A DNA stretch of 62,820 nt from an uncultured Collinsella sp. (GCA_900757205.1 CAAENA010000014.1:1-62820); one strand, 5' to 3'; positions 36,583-44,851 are shown, numbered from the stretch's first letter. Notes: a model not told the origin generated them from the letters alone. Numbers and translations are program-made.

Positions 36583-38340
36583 CTACTCGGCATCCTCGAC
36601 CTCATACGAATCCGCCTCGGCTGGCTCATCGTTTGTCTCTGCCGCAGCCCCGCGTGCCTCGTCAAACGCTGCTTTCATGGTCTTGTTGCCCCACGTGAGC
36701 TTGCGAATGGTAAGATCGTCGGCTTTCTTGTTGGCAAGGCGCAGATTGTTCTCGGAGGACAGCAACGCCTCCTTGGTTTTCTGCAGATGGCTAATCGTCT
36801 TGTCGATCTCATCGATTGCCGTTTGGAACTTGCGGCTCGCGATCTCGTAGTTGCGGCCGAAATCGTTCTTGAACTTCTCCATCTTGGCTTCGAAGTTCGT
36901 GACATCGATATTCTGCTGCTTGTACTCCGCCAGCTCCTGCTTATAGCGAAGCGAACCCATGGCGGCATTGCGCAGCAGCGTAATGATGGGAATGAAGAAC
37001 TGCGGGCGGATCACATACATCTTCTCGTAGCGATAGCTCACGTCCACGATTCCCGCGTTGTAAAGCTCGCTCTCGGGCTCGAGCAGCGTGCAGAGCACCG
37101 CGTACTCACAGCCTTTCTGGCAACGATCGTGATCGAGTTTCTTAAAGAAGTCCTCGTTTTTATGCTTGGTCGCGGTCTCGTCGTTCTCGTTTTTCATCTC
37201 GAACATAATCGAAATGACCTCGTTGCCGCTCGCGTCGCACTCACGGAAAATGAAGTCTCCCTTGGTGCCCTCGGATGCATCGTTATCTTTCTCGAAGTAC
37301 GCATTGGGAAACGCCGTCATGCGCAGACGGTTAAACTCGGTCTCGCAGTGCTGCTCGAGCGACTCGCCCACCATCTTGGTGGACAGGCGAACCTTCATGT
37401 CCTTAAGGCGCTCAATCTCTTCATCCTTGTAGCGAATCAGGTCATCGCTCGCGCGCTTGGCCTGCGCAAGCTCGAGCTCGTGTGCCGCCTTGGCTTGCTC
37501 CTCGCGAGAATCGCGCACCGCCAGCTCGCTCGTCAGTTTGGCACGTGCCTCATCGCGCTCTCGCTCCGCCGCGGCGACCGCCTCTGACAGGTTCATTTTT
37601 GCCATCAGTTCCTGCTCGCGCAGCTGGGCACGCAGGCCCTCGGCCTCTTGCTCGGACTGAGCCTTTGCGGCGGAAAACTTCTCTTGCACCTTCGCGCGAT
37701 AGTCAGTAAGCGCGCGCTCGGCCTCGCTGCGAGCGGCATCGAGCTCACGCTGCGACTCTGCCGCGGCAGCGGCAAGCGCCATCTCCTGGGCCTTGTCCGC
37801 CGCGGCGATCCTGGCCTGCAGCTCGGCAATCTGAGCGTCGCGCGCGGACAGGTCGTTTTGAGCAGCATTGCGTGCCGCCGCCTCGGCAAGCCTGGCTTCA
37901 TCATCTTTGCGCTCCAACTGCGCACGTAAATTGTCGATCTCGCGCTGAAGCTCGGCATTCTCCTTTTGAGCATCGGAACGAGCCTCAACCGCCGCGCGCT
38001 GACTTGCACTCTCGCGCTCTGCGGCAGCGCCTTCGAGCTTGGCGCGCAGCTCGGCAAGCTCAGCGTCGCGCTTGGCAACCTCTTGTGCCAGCTGCTGAGC
38101 TGCAGCGTTCTTCTGCTCGACAAACTGAGCGTCGCGCTGAGACTCTGCCTTTTGCAAAGCAGCCGTCGAGCGCGAGCGCTCAAGCTCCAGTGCCTGCTCG
38201 CCCTCGCGCTGGACCGCCTTCACGCGCTCATCCAGGTCGCGCGAGAACTCGGCATCGCGCACCTGCTTGACGATATCCGCATAACCGGACGCATCGACCT
38301 TAAAAACTTCGCCGCAATGCGGGCACTTGATCTCGTTCAT
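36583..38340 (-). CDS. DUF2130 domain protein with long coiled coil
   Basis: 585 aa. It opens with a single CPHCGE half zinc-knuckle (Cys6, Cys9). Residues of about 40-290 form an Ala/Glu/Arg-rich coiled coil. The C-terminal DUF2130 domain follows (about 300-500), including GTKGDFIF, MFEMKNEND and DRCQKGCEYAVL, a nuclease-like fold related to RmuC-type proteins. The acidic-x-lysine pattern in FEMKNE fits a PD-(D/E)XK-like core. Function is unproven; DNA repair or restriction roles have been suggested for relatives. Monocistronic. Confidence 0.85.
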   Translation of the reverse strand: MNEIKCPHCGEVFKVDASGYADIVKQVRDAEFSRDLDERVKAVQREGEQALELERSRSTAALQKAESQRDAQFVEQKNAAAQQLAQEVAKRDAELAELRAKLEGAAAERESASQRAAVEARSDAQKENAELQREIDNLRAQLERKDDEARLAEAAARNAAQNDLSARDAQIAELQARIAAADKAQEMALAAAAAESQRELDAARSEAERALTDYRAKVQEKFSAAKAQSEQEAEGLRAQLREQELMAKMNLSEAVAAAERERDEARAKLTSELAVRDSREEQAKAAHELELAQAKRASDDLIRYKDEEIERLKDMKVRLSTKMVGESLEQHCETEFNRLRMTAFPNAYFEKDNDASEGTKGDFIFRECDASGNEVISIMFEMKNENDETATKHKNEDFFKKLDHDRCQKGCEYAVLCTLLEPESELYNAGIVDVSYRYEKMYVIRPQFFIPIITLLRNAAMGSLRYKQELAEYKQQNIDVTNFEAKMEKFKNDFGRNYEIASRKFQTAIDEIDKTISHLQKTKEALLSSENNLRLANKKADDLTIRKLTWGNKTMKAAFDEARGAAAETNDEPAEADSYEVEDAE

Positions 38341-38396
38341 GGCAGCTCCTCGATGGACGCAAATTTCAACCGCCTACACTCTACCGCGCCGCACGG

Positions 38397-38433
38397 ACAA
38401 AAAAGGCGCCGCTGCCATAATGGCAACGGCGCC
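38397..38433 (-). terminator. Rho-independent terminator after the phosphoesterase gene
   Basis: Read on the minus strand, GGCGCCG and CGGCGCC enclose a nested TGCCA/TGGCA stem (38405-38433), followed by TTTTTTGTCC. Confidence 0.85.
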
Positions 38434-38435
38434 AG

Positions 38436-38472
38436 AACCACCACAAAGGCGACTGTCCCCTTTGTGGTGGTT
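38436..38472. repeat. 14-bp-arm hairpin with GGACAGTC loop
   Basis: AACCACCACAAAGG (38436-38449) pairs perfectly with CCTTTGTGGTGGTT (38459-38472); loop CGACTGTCC. A third GTGGTGGTT follows at 38476-38484. The loop, on the minus strand GGACAGTCG, resembles that of the hairpin at 24327-24363. It sits immediately past the phosphoesterase stop, before the terminator. Confidence 0.7.
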
Positions 38473-38490
38473 TGTGTGGTGGTTCGAGAA

Positions 38491-39051
38491 TTACAGCCCA
38501 AAGAAGTCAAGGATTTGATCACGGCTTACGGGCTTGTAATCGTTGGCATCGAGACCGACATCATAGCGAAAGATAGGGCGCTCGCGATCGCGGTTGCGCG
38601 CGTTGGTGCGGTCTCCCCTGCTGTGGATATGCCCGTGCAGCATGATGGCGCCGCGCGCCTTGCCATTCCAGCTGAGCATGGGGTAATGGCTCATAACTAG
38701 ACGATGGCCCTTGGCATAGCCGGGAGCAATCTCCAGGTAATCGCGTACCTCATCCCAAATCTGCGGTACGTCGGGATCTTCCCAATCACCGTCATGGTTG
38801 CCACGGATGAGCGTTATGTTCTGGCATTCGATTCGTTTACGCAGGCGCACCGCTTCCGCCATGGGCAATCGATACGTAAAGTCCCCCAGGATATAGAGGA
38901 GGTCGTTCGCAGTCACGCACTCGTTGATGACATCGATGACCTTGCGGTTCATCTCCTCGACCGAATCAAACGGCCGATCCATATCGTGCAAGATATTCGT
39001 ATCGCCCAGGTGCAGGTCGGCGGTAAACCACATCATCGTCTCTGTCCTCAT
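38491..39051 (-). CDS. Calcineurin-like metallophosphoesterase
   Basis: 186 aa. All metal-binding motifs are visible: TADLHLGD (D-x-H), ILGDFTY (GD), IRGNHDGD (GNHD), MSHYPML and HGHIHSRGD (GHxH). This short YfcE/MJ0936-related type hydrolyses phosphodiesters in vitro; the natural substrate is unknown. The start at 39051 opens MRTETMMWFTAD; the Met pair at residues 6-7 offers a later start. The hairpin and terminator lie directly downstream. Confidence 0.88.
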   Translation of the reverse strand: MRTETMMWFTADLHLGDTNILHDMDRPFDSVEEMNRKVIDVINECVTANDLLYILGDFTYRLPMAEAVRLRKRIECQNITLIRGNHDGDWEDPDVPQIWDEVRDYLEIAPGYAKGHRLVMSHYPMLSWNGKARGAIMLHGHIHSRGDRTNARNRDRERPIFRYDVGLDANDYKPVSRDQILDFFGL

Positions 39052-39102
39052 TTCGCAACGCGTCTAACACGTGCCTAGTATACAGACGCAGCGATGCGAC
39101 AG

Positions 39103-39282
39103 TTACCCAAAGAGCCCGCCGAACAGTCCGCGGCGGCGCTTGTCTTGCTTTTTCGAAGCGTCGCCCTGGGCGTTCTTGTCCTGCCGCTTCTTCCGGTCCT
39201 GCTCCAGCTCATCATCGTCGATCAGCATATCCCACTCAAACGGGTCGTCCGTCAGATCGAACAGGTCATCGTCATCAAACAT
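39103..39282 (-). CDS. Small protein with acidic and basic halves
   Basis: 59 aa, not recognised. The first 30 residues are strongly acidic (Asp/Glu runs), the next 22 are Lys/Arg/Gln-rich, and it ends in GLFGGLFG. The start at 39282 is chosen because GGAGG sits 5 nt before it; an in-frame ATG at 39294 contributes that very GGAGG. It follows the HIRAN gene by 18 nt and may be translated with it. The charge segregation suggests a nucleic-acid or partner-binding peptide, but this is inference. Confidence 0.6.
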   Translation of the reverse strand: MFDDDDLFDLTDDPFEWDMLIDDDELEQDRKKRQDKNAQGDASKKQDKRRRGLFGGLFG

Positions 39283-39300
39283 GACCGCCTCCATTGCCGA

Positions 39301-39627
39301 TTAGCGAGCATCCACCACATAGAGACCAACGCGCACCTGATGCCACGGGCTGCGCTCGGGAGCAACCTGTTGCACACGGGCCTCAAATACGTCCTCGTGG
39401 CCGTAATACATCATCAAGGACAGCGGGCCGACCTCGTTTCCCGGAACATACCCAAGCTTGGTGTTGCCGTAGTAGATCGCAACCGCCTCGGGATCATGGG
39501 GGTTATCGCGCTCGGCACACAGCGTCAGTTTATCGCCCACTTTAAGATCGCCCAAGACCAAGGCGCCATCGGCATACTGAAATCCTGCAATATGAAACGA
39601 CAGAAGAACACGTGAAGGCTCGTACAT
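39301..39627 (-). CDS. Stand-alone HIRAN domain protein
   Basis: 108 aa. The pattern FHIAGFQYADG, ERDNPHDPEAVAIYYGNTKLGYVP and a closing RVGLYVV strand matches the HIRAN domain. HIRAN is known in HLTF/Rad5-type helicases as a binder of DNA 3' ends, and occurs alone in bacteria with unknown roles. Co-directional with the small charged protein downstream. About 120 nt separate it from the ALDH gene upstream; no terminator is obvious there. Confidence 0.82.
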   Translation of the reverse strand: MYEPSRVLLSFHIAGFQYADGALVLGDLKVGDKLTLCAERDNPHDPEAVAIYYGNTKLGYVPGNEVGPLSLMMYYGHEDVFEARVQQVAPERSPWHQVRVGLYVVDAR

Positions 39628-39750
39628 GGCAGCTCCTCTACCGGCCGGAATACCCGGCGTTTAACCTTATTGAGAAGTCTACGGGCCCGTGCGGACACAA
39701 ATTCGCCCCACCCGCGCCTTTTCGACCGTTTGTCGCTACACCATCTGATT

Positions 39751-41130
39751 TTAATGCACAAACATGCGTACGAACCTGTGCTTCCAGCTTGCATAAGGGG
39801 CGTAGCGGAATGGCACGTCCAGCCATGTTGCCTTGTTCACGATGCTCTTCTTGTGGCTAAACGTATCGAAGCTCTCGCGGCCATGGTACTGCCCCATACC
39901 GCTCGCGCCCATGCCGCCAAAGCCCATATGGCTCGTAGCCAGATGCATGATCGTGTCGTTGACGCAGCCGCCGCCAAAGGGCACGTAACGCACAAAGCGT
40001 TGCTGAGCCGCATGGTCCTGGCTAAAGATATACAGAGCTAGCGGCGTCGGACGATCCGCAATAAACGTCTCTGCCTCGTCTAGGCTCTCAAACGTCAGCA
40101 CCGGCAAGATGGGGCCGAAAATCTCCTCCTGCATTACGGCGTCATCGGGGGTCACGCCGTCTAGAATCGTCGGCTCAATCTTGAGCGACGACTCGCGCGC
40201 GGTACCTCCAAGCACAACCTTATAGGGATCGATCAGCCCGCGCACGCGCGCAAAATGCTTGGCGTTGACGATATGACCGTAATCCTCGTTGTCGAGCGGA
40301 TGCTCGCCAAACATGCGACGGGTCTCCTCCCTGATGAGGCCCAACAGCTCATCGTGTACGCGCGTATCGACCAGCAGGTAGTCGGGCGCCACGCAGGTCT
40401 GCCCCACGTTGAGCCATTTACCAAAGGCGATGCGCCGTGCCGCGACTTTTAAGTTTGCCGTGGCATCCACAATGCAGGGGCTCTTTCCGCCCAGCTCAAG
40501 CGTCACGGGCGTCAGGTTTTTACTTGCGCGCTCCATGACGAGCTTGCCGACCGGAACGCTACCGGTAAAGAAAATCTTGTCCCAGCACTCATCGAGCAGT
40601 GCTTCGTTCTCGGCACGGCCGCCTTCTACAACCGTCACCAGGCGCGGATCAAATGCCTCTTCGCAGATTTGCTTGAGCACCGCGCTCGATGCCGGGGCAT
40701 AGGCGCTCGGCTTGATGACCACGGTATTGCCCGCGGCAAGGGCTCCAGCGAGCGGCTCGAGCGTCAACAAAAACGGATAGTTCCATGGAGCCATGATGAG
40801 CGTGACGCCATAGGGCACGGCCTGCGTCTTACACACGCTCACGGCGTTGGCGAGGTCGCACGGGCGCAGGCGCGGGCGACTCCATCGAGCAACATGCGCA
40901 ATCTGATGACGAATCTCGGAAAGCGAGGTGCCGATCTCACACATATAGGCCTCGTCATGCGACTTTCCCAAATCGGTCTTGAGCGCATGGGCAATATCGG
41001 TCTCGTGTGCCCGCACCGCCTCGCGCAGGCGCACGAGGGCGCGACGTCGAGCATCGACATCAAACGTGGCGCGCGTCTTAAAGTAGGCGCGCTGTTCGCC
41101 GACAATGCGCGCGATTTCCTCGGTGTTCAT
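39751..41130 (-). CDS. Aldehyde dehydrogenase (class 3-like)
   Basis: 459 aa. Oxidises aldehydes with NAD(P) via catalytic Cys246 (NVGQTCVAPDYLL) and general base Glu212 (LELGGKSP). The short length and hydrophobic C-terminus fit class 3/AlkH/YwdH-like ALDHs, often acting on fatty or medium-chain aldehydes. It follows the iron alcohol dehydrogenase by 8 nt, so alcohol to aldehyde to acid (or the reverse detoxification) is likely in one operon. GGAGGGCCC precedes the ATG. Confidence 0.92.
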   Translation of the reverse strand: MNTEEIARIVGEQRAYFKTRATFDVDARRRALVRLREAVRAHETDIAHALKTDLGKSHDEAYMCEIGTSLSEIRHQIAHVARWSRPRLRPCDLANAVSVCKTQAVPYGVTLIMAPWNYPFLLTLEPLAGALAAGNTVVIKPSAYAPASSAVLKQICEEAFDPRLVTVVEGGRAENEALLDECWDKIFFTGSVPVGKLVMERASKNLTPVTLELGGKSPCIVDATANLKVAARRIAFGKWLNVGQTCVAPDYLLVDTRVHDELLGLIREETRRMFGEHPLDNEDYGHIVNAKHFARVRGLIDPYKVVLGGTARESSLKIEPTILDGVTPDDAVMQEEIFGPILPVLTFESLDEAETFIADRPTPLALYIFSQDHAAQQRFVRYVPFGGGCVNDTIMHLATSHMGFGGMGASGMGQYHGRESFDTFSHKKSIVNKATWLDVPFRYAPYASWKHRFVRMFVH

Positions 41131-41138
41131 GGGCCCTC

Positions 41139-42359
41139 CTAGTTCTCATCCTCAAACATACCACCCGCGACGACCTCGTACATACGCTCGAGCTCCAAAC
41201 GGTCCATCAAAAGTGGAACGGGGTATAGCGGATTGGCCTCGGCATCGGCATGGGCCGCCATTTGCGGAATATCGGAGCGGCGAATGCCCGTCACATATTT
41301 GGGAATGCCCAAGGCGGCATTCATGCGGTCGACCCAATCGATAAAGGCCTCGGCCGCAAGACTGTCCTGCGCGTTAGCCGGCGCGATACCGGCCATGCGA
41401 GCAAGATCGGCAAGCTTGGGGGCGGCGGCGTCACCATAAGCGCGAAGCATGTGCGGCAGGATGATCGCGTTGGCCAAACCGTGCGGAATTCCGTATCGGC
41501 CGCCCAGACTGTGCGCGATGGCATGCACGTATCCGACATAGGAGCGGGTAAATGCAACACCCGCTTTATACGCCGCCGAAAGCATATTGCGACGAGCGCG
41601 CATGTCGTCGCCATGCTCATAAGCCTCGGGCAAATTGTCGTGGATGAGCTGGACCGCCTGACGCGCCATCTTGCGCGTGTAGGGCGTGGTGCTACGGCCG
41701 ATAAAGGCCTCGACGGCATGCGTCAGGGCATCCATGCCCGTCTGCCCCGTAATGGAGGCGGGCAGGCCGCGTGTAAACTCGGGGTCGTGCACCGCAAAGC
41801 GCGGGATAAGCACAAAGTCGTTAATGGGGTACTTGTAGTGCGTCTCGTCATCGGTAATTACCGCCGCGAGTGTGACTTCGCTTCCCGTACCGGCGGTAGT
41901 GGGAACCGCAATAAGCAGCGGCAGGAGACGGTGGACGCGCAACAGGCCACGCATCTTGTTGATGGGCTTATTTGGCTGTGCGATGCGTGCGCCCACACCC
42001 TTGGCGCAGTCCATGGCCGAACCGCCACCAAAGCCGATAATGGCCTGGCAGGCGCTCTCGCGATACAGGGACGCCGCTTCCTCCACGTTTGAGACCGTGG
42101 GATTCGCACGCGTTTCGGCATAGACCGTAACGCCAATCCCCTGAGCCGTAAGCGCACGCTCGAGTGATGCCGTGAGTCCCAAACGAGCAATACCAGGGTC
42201 TGTCACGATAAGGACCTTCTGGATCGAGCGCTTTTGAAGCACTGCGGGCACATCCTCGGCATGCTCCAAAATGCGCGGCTCGGTATAGGGCAGGATCGGC
42301 AATGCGATGCGAAAAACCGTCTGATATGTTCGGCACCAGGCGCGGCGGGCTAGATGCAT
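41139..42359 (-). CDS. Iron-containing alcohol dehydrogenase
   Basis: 406 aa. Group III ADH fold with the NAD region GFGGGSAMDCAKG and PTTAGTGSEVT. Metal ligands lie in the AHSLGG and GIPHGLANA histidine motifs near residues 277-291. It reduces aldehydes or oxidises alcohols with NAD(H), paired with the ALDH downstream. The start at 42359 has AAGGAG about 8 nt upstream; the frame stays open to 42428 but no ribosome site is seen there. A TGTTGA/TCAACA palindrome lies about 20 nt upstream. Confidence 0.92.
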   Translation of the reverse strand: MHLARRAWCRTYQTVFRIALPILPYTEPRILEHAEDVPAVLQKRSIQKVLIVTDPGIARLGLTASLERALTAQGIGVTVYAETRANPTVSNVEEAASLYRESACQAIIGFGGGSAMDCAKGVGARIAQPNKPINKMRGLLRVHRLLPLLIAVPTTAGTGSEVTLAAVITDDETHYKYPINDFVLIPRFAVHDPEFTRGLPASITGQTGMDALTHAVEAFIGRSTTPYTRKMARQAVQLIHDNLPEAYEHGDDMRARRNMLSAAYKAGVAFTRSYVGYVHAIAHSLGGRYGIPHGLANAIILPHMLRAYGDAAAPKLADLARMAGIAPANAQDSLAAEAFIDWVDRMNAALGIPKYVTGIRRSDIPQMAAHADAEANPLYPVPLLMDRLELERMYEVVAGGMFEDEN

Positions 42360-42377
42360 AAAGGAAACTCCTTCATT

Positions 42378-42393
42378 TGTTGATAGGTCAACA
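42378..42393 (-). promoter_or_regulatory. TGTTGA-TAGG-TCAACA palindrome before the ADH gene
   Basis: Six-base arms TGTTGA and TCAACA flank TAGG, about 20 nt from the ADH start and next to its ribosome site. The position suits a repressor site. The long AT-rich spacer to 42616 is also the upstream region of the divergent rubrerythrin gene: TTGTTT (about 42475) and a TAATAG box about 16 nt downstream may be its promoter. A CGTCCGG/CCGGACG hairpin (about 42551-42581) is in its leader. Confidence 0.4.
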
Positions 42394-42616
42394 TTTGTTC
42401 GACCGATTGTACTCATCGGCGTCCGCATATGGCTTGCAAATCGTTAATCAATCAACATCTTCACATGCCGAAAATTGTTTTATTAAAAATCATTCCTAAT
42501 AGGCTTCACATTCGGTCGCATTTATGGATAATAGAACTCGTCAAGACGCACGTCCGGAGAGGGCCCTTACGGGACCGGACGAGCGCACCATCGCCATCGA
42601 TCGAAAGGATCGAATC

Positions 42617-43177
42617 ATGAAGTTTGTTTGCCCCGTTTGCGGTTATGTGGAAGAGTTCGACGGCGACCAGCTGCCCGAGGATTTCAAGTGCCCCCAGTGC
42701 GGCGTTCCCGGCTCTCGCTTCCTGAAGCAGGAGGAGGGTCAGCTCGAGTGGGCTGCCGAGCACGTCGTGGGCGTCGCCAAGATGGAGGGCGTCTCCGAGG
42801 ACATCGTTGCTGACCTGCGCGCCAACTTTGAGGGCGAGTGCTCCGAGGTCGGTATGTACCTGGCCATGGCTCGCGTTGCTCATCGCGAGGGTTATCCCGA
42901 GATCGGCCTGTACTGGGAGAAGGCTGCCCACGAGGAGGCCGAGCACGCCGCCAAGTTCGCCGAGCTCCTGGGCGAGGTTGTGACCGACTCCACCAAGAAG
43001 AACCTCGAGATGCGCGTTGAGGCCGAGAATGGCGCCACCACCGGCAAGACCGATCTCGCTAAGCGCGCCAAGGCCGCTGGCCTCGATGCCATCCACGACA
43101 CCGTGCACGAGATGGCTCGCGACGAGGCTCGCCACGGCAAGGCTTTCGCCGGTCTGCTCAAGCGCTACTTTGGCTAA
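42617..43177 (+). CDS. Reverse rubrerythrin
   Basis: 186 aa. The rubredoxin-like iron site is N-terminal (CPVCGY near 5-10 and CPQCG near 30-34). The ferritin-like diiron domain follows, with Glu/ExxH pairs in GECSEVGMYL, EEAEHAAKF and RDEARHGKAF. This domain order is that of reverse rubrerythrin, an NADH-linked peroxide (and O2) reductase of strict anaerobes. GAAAGGATCG precedes the ATG at 42617; upstream in-frame sequence is leader. Strong codon bias (GAG, GCC, CTC) suggests high expression. Terminator at 43212. Confidence 0.93.
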   Translation: MKFVCPVCGYVEEFDGDQLPEDFKCPQCGVPGSRFLKQEEGQLEWAAEHVVGVAKMEGVSEDIVADLRANFEGECSEVGMYLAMARVAHREGYPEIGLYWEKAAHEEAEHAAKFAELLGEVVTDSTKKNLEMRVEAENGATTGKTDLAKRAKAAGLDAIHDTVHEMARDEARHGKAFAGLLKRYFG

Positions 43178-43211
43178 GCCAGCCGCCTGAGAGATAATCT
43201 CTAGCTCGATG

Positions 43212-43242
43212 AGGCCCGGACCGTATTGGTTCGGGCCTTTTT
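43212..43242 (+). terminator. Rho-independent terminator after reverse rubrerythrin
   Basis: AGGCCCGGACC (43212-43222) pairs with GGTTCGGGCCT (43228-43238), five-base loop, then TTTTCG. A small AGAGAT/ATCTCT palindrome lies at about 43189-43201. Confidence 0.88.
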
Positions 43243-43308
43243 CGTGCCTCACGAACTTGTTAACGCCCTGAAACAGGACCGCCTTCGGCATCGGCTTCTC
43301 GTCAAAAA

Positions 43309-43431
43309 CTAAGTGAGTAGACTTTTTTGAACTTGCCGAGCAGGCCATCCATATCACTTTATAAAGCCGCAGGTAAATGCCTTGTTACAAAACGGCCTGG
43401 TCACCAAAGTGCCAAAAGTCTACTCACTTAG
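43309..43431 (+). repeat. 123-bp hairpin element, copy 2
   Basis: Left end CTAAGTGAGTAGACTTTTT (43309-43327); right end AAAAGTCTACTCACTTAG (43414-43431). Core CCGCAGGTAAAT at 43367. The inner stem pairs CAGGCC (43341-43346) with GGCCTG (43394-43399), in the same register as the different stem bases of copy 1. The right end contains the stop codon of the minus-strand gene that begins at 44391. Confidence 0.87.
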
Positions 43432-44391
43432 AACCGCAGCCGTCCACGATCGAGCTGTTTTGTGTCTAACGGGCATCTTTCCGTCGATTACTCCCAATTT
43501 TGTCCAGTCAACGAATAGTTCGGACCGGAGTAATGTCTCAGCCCTTTGCTCATCTGAACTTTTATCACGATATTCAGCATCGAGCATCCTGCATACGGCC
43601 TTAACGATCGCGCGGAATTTATCCTCATCGAATATCTGTCTGTGTGTCAGGAGAAGTACATCGTAGCCCATGGCCTGAAGGGCCGTCATGCGGTCAGCGT
43701 CACGCAAGCCGTCCCCTGCGCGCCCGTGCGAGGCCTTTCCCTGACATTCAATGGCCACCTGTCGCGCTCCGTCCGGCGAAGACAGAAGCAGGTCGATAAA
43801 GACGCGGGACTTTCCCACAATCGCTCGAGCACTTGCACCTAGCCTCACTTCGACATTGAGCTCTATGCCGCAAAAACCTTCGCCCCCTAGTGTTCGCGGC
43901 AGTGCAAACAACAAATACGCCTCGACCTCAAAGGGCGATGCGGCGCCCAGCGGAACGAAACGCGACACCGCCATAAATCGCTTGCCGTACCGCATCCCGT
44001 AAACATCTGAACAAAAACGGTCGAGGTCTCCGCTCAAAACCAAAGCGTCGCGACGCCATAAATCTGAAGCGACGCCATCCTCGGACGGACAGCGTGTCCA
44101 GCCCGAAGTTGTCGGAATCGCGCCCGAATCAATTGCACGCGAAAGCTCCGCCTCGAGTGCCGCCGGCAGGGCACACACCGCAAACAAACCGCACATCTCC
44201 GCCAATACCAAAAGAAGCTGAAGATCCGTCAGATGCCGCAACATGATGAATGCCGTCAGTAGAGGAGACGTAATCAAAGCCCCATACTCCGTTTCCAGCA
44301 CGGATTCCCTGGGAAGCTCACCAAGAAACAGCCGCTGCCTAATGCTGGCAGGACAAGTCCGTTTGTTTCTCGACCGAACCAATGTATACAA
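43420..44391 (-). CDS. PD-(D/E)XK/DUF559-like protein, possibly 5'-disrupted
   Basis: 323 aa as readable. The C-terminal third has FIDLLLSS, then AIECQGKASHGR and ADRMTALQAMGYDVLLLTHRQIF, the D...ExxxK-like layout of DUF559/Vsr-type nuclease folds. The N-terminal part resembles a family of roughly 300-aa proteins common in Coriobacteriia, as far as I recall. Only a TTG without a ribosome site (44391) can start this frame. Sensible coding sequence (ARNPTAAVALGFPLYTLV) continues upstream to an in-frame TGA near 44447, so the 5' end may be broken. The last codons (Leu-Ser-Glu-stop) come from the hairpin element. A second element copy lies upstream. Confidence 0.65.
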   Translation of the reverse strand: MYTLVRSRNKRTCPASIRQRLFLGELPRESVLETEYGALITSPLLTAFIMLRHLTDLQLLLVLAEMCGLFAVCALPAALEAELSRAIDSGAIPTTSGWTRCPSEDGVASDLWRRDALVLSGDLDRFCSDVYGMRYGKRFMAVSRFVPLGAASPFEVEAYLLFALPRTLGGEGFCGIELNVEVRLGASARAIVGKSRVFIDLLLSSPDGARQVAIECQGKASHGRAGDGLRDADRMTALQAMGYDVLLLTHRQIFDEDKFRAIVKAVCRMLDAEYRDKSSDEQRAETLLRSELFVDWTKLGVIDGKMPVRHKTARSWTAAVLSE

Positions 44392-44630
44392 CGGAAAACC
44401 GAGCGCGACCGCAGCCGTCGGGTTGCGGGCGAGATCATATCACTGCCGGTCTTCTTCCGGTCGTGGAAGCGGCGGACACAAAGCGCGGACTTGAGGAGGC
44501 AAACGCCAGTACCTAAAAGCTGATATGTCACAAAGTAGATCCTTCATAGGCACAGGAAAACACGAATTTCAACCCAGTCAGTCACGCATTGGCGCGAACG
44601 CACCAAAAATGGCGCCGAACGGACTGCCAA

Positions 44631-44696
44631 GTTTTCAACAGCCCTCCCCAACTGGCCAAAAGCTTGCCGAGAGCTGGACGAAGCCCTGTTGAAAAC
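44631..44696. repeat. 66-bp inverted repeat
   Basis: GTTTTCAACAG (44631-44641) pairs with CTGTTGAAAAC (44686-44696), with a GC-rich 44-nt interior; CCCCATTTTTTTCTC follows on the plus strand. It lies in the gap between the nuclease-like gene and hairpin copy 3 (44392-44728), which holds no gene I can support. Confidence 0.55.
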
Positions 44697-44728
44697 CCCA
44701 TTTTTTTCTCATGCAGGAGCTTTGCGCG

Positions 44729-44851
44729 GCAAGTGAGTAGACTTTTTTGAACATCCCGAGCAGGCCGGTCATCCTGCTTTTCAAAACCGCAGGTAGATAG
44801 CTTGTTACAAAACTGCCTGGTCGCCAAAGTGCTAAAAGTCTACTCACTTAG
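44729..44851 (+). repeat. 123-bp hairpin element, copy 3
   Basis: Left end starts GC rather than CT, then AAGTGAGTAGACTTTTT; right end AAAAGTCTACTCACTTAG (44834-44851). Core CCGCAGGTAGAT. It is close to copy 2 over most of its length. The right end provides the stop codon of pdxR (44840-44842). Confidence 0.85.

Noticed and set aside
42551..42581. Glycine-riboswitch-like GGAGAG in the rubrerythrin leader
   Set aside because: Only the short hexamer matches; the rest of the aptamer is missing and the gene is not related to glycine metabolism.
44274..44531. An 85-codon frame starting near the expected 5' end of the nuclease-like gene
   Set aside because: It is out of frame with the conserved product and shows no protein-like pattern; it may mark a frameshift but is not a gene by itself.
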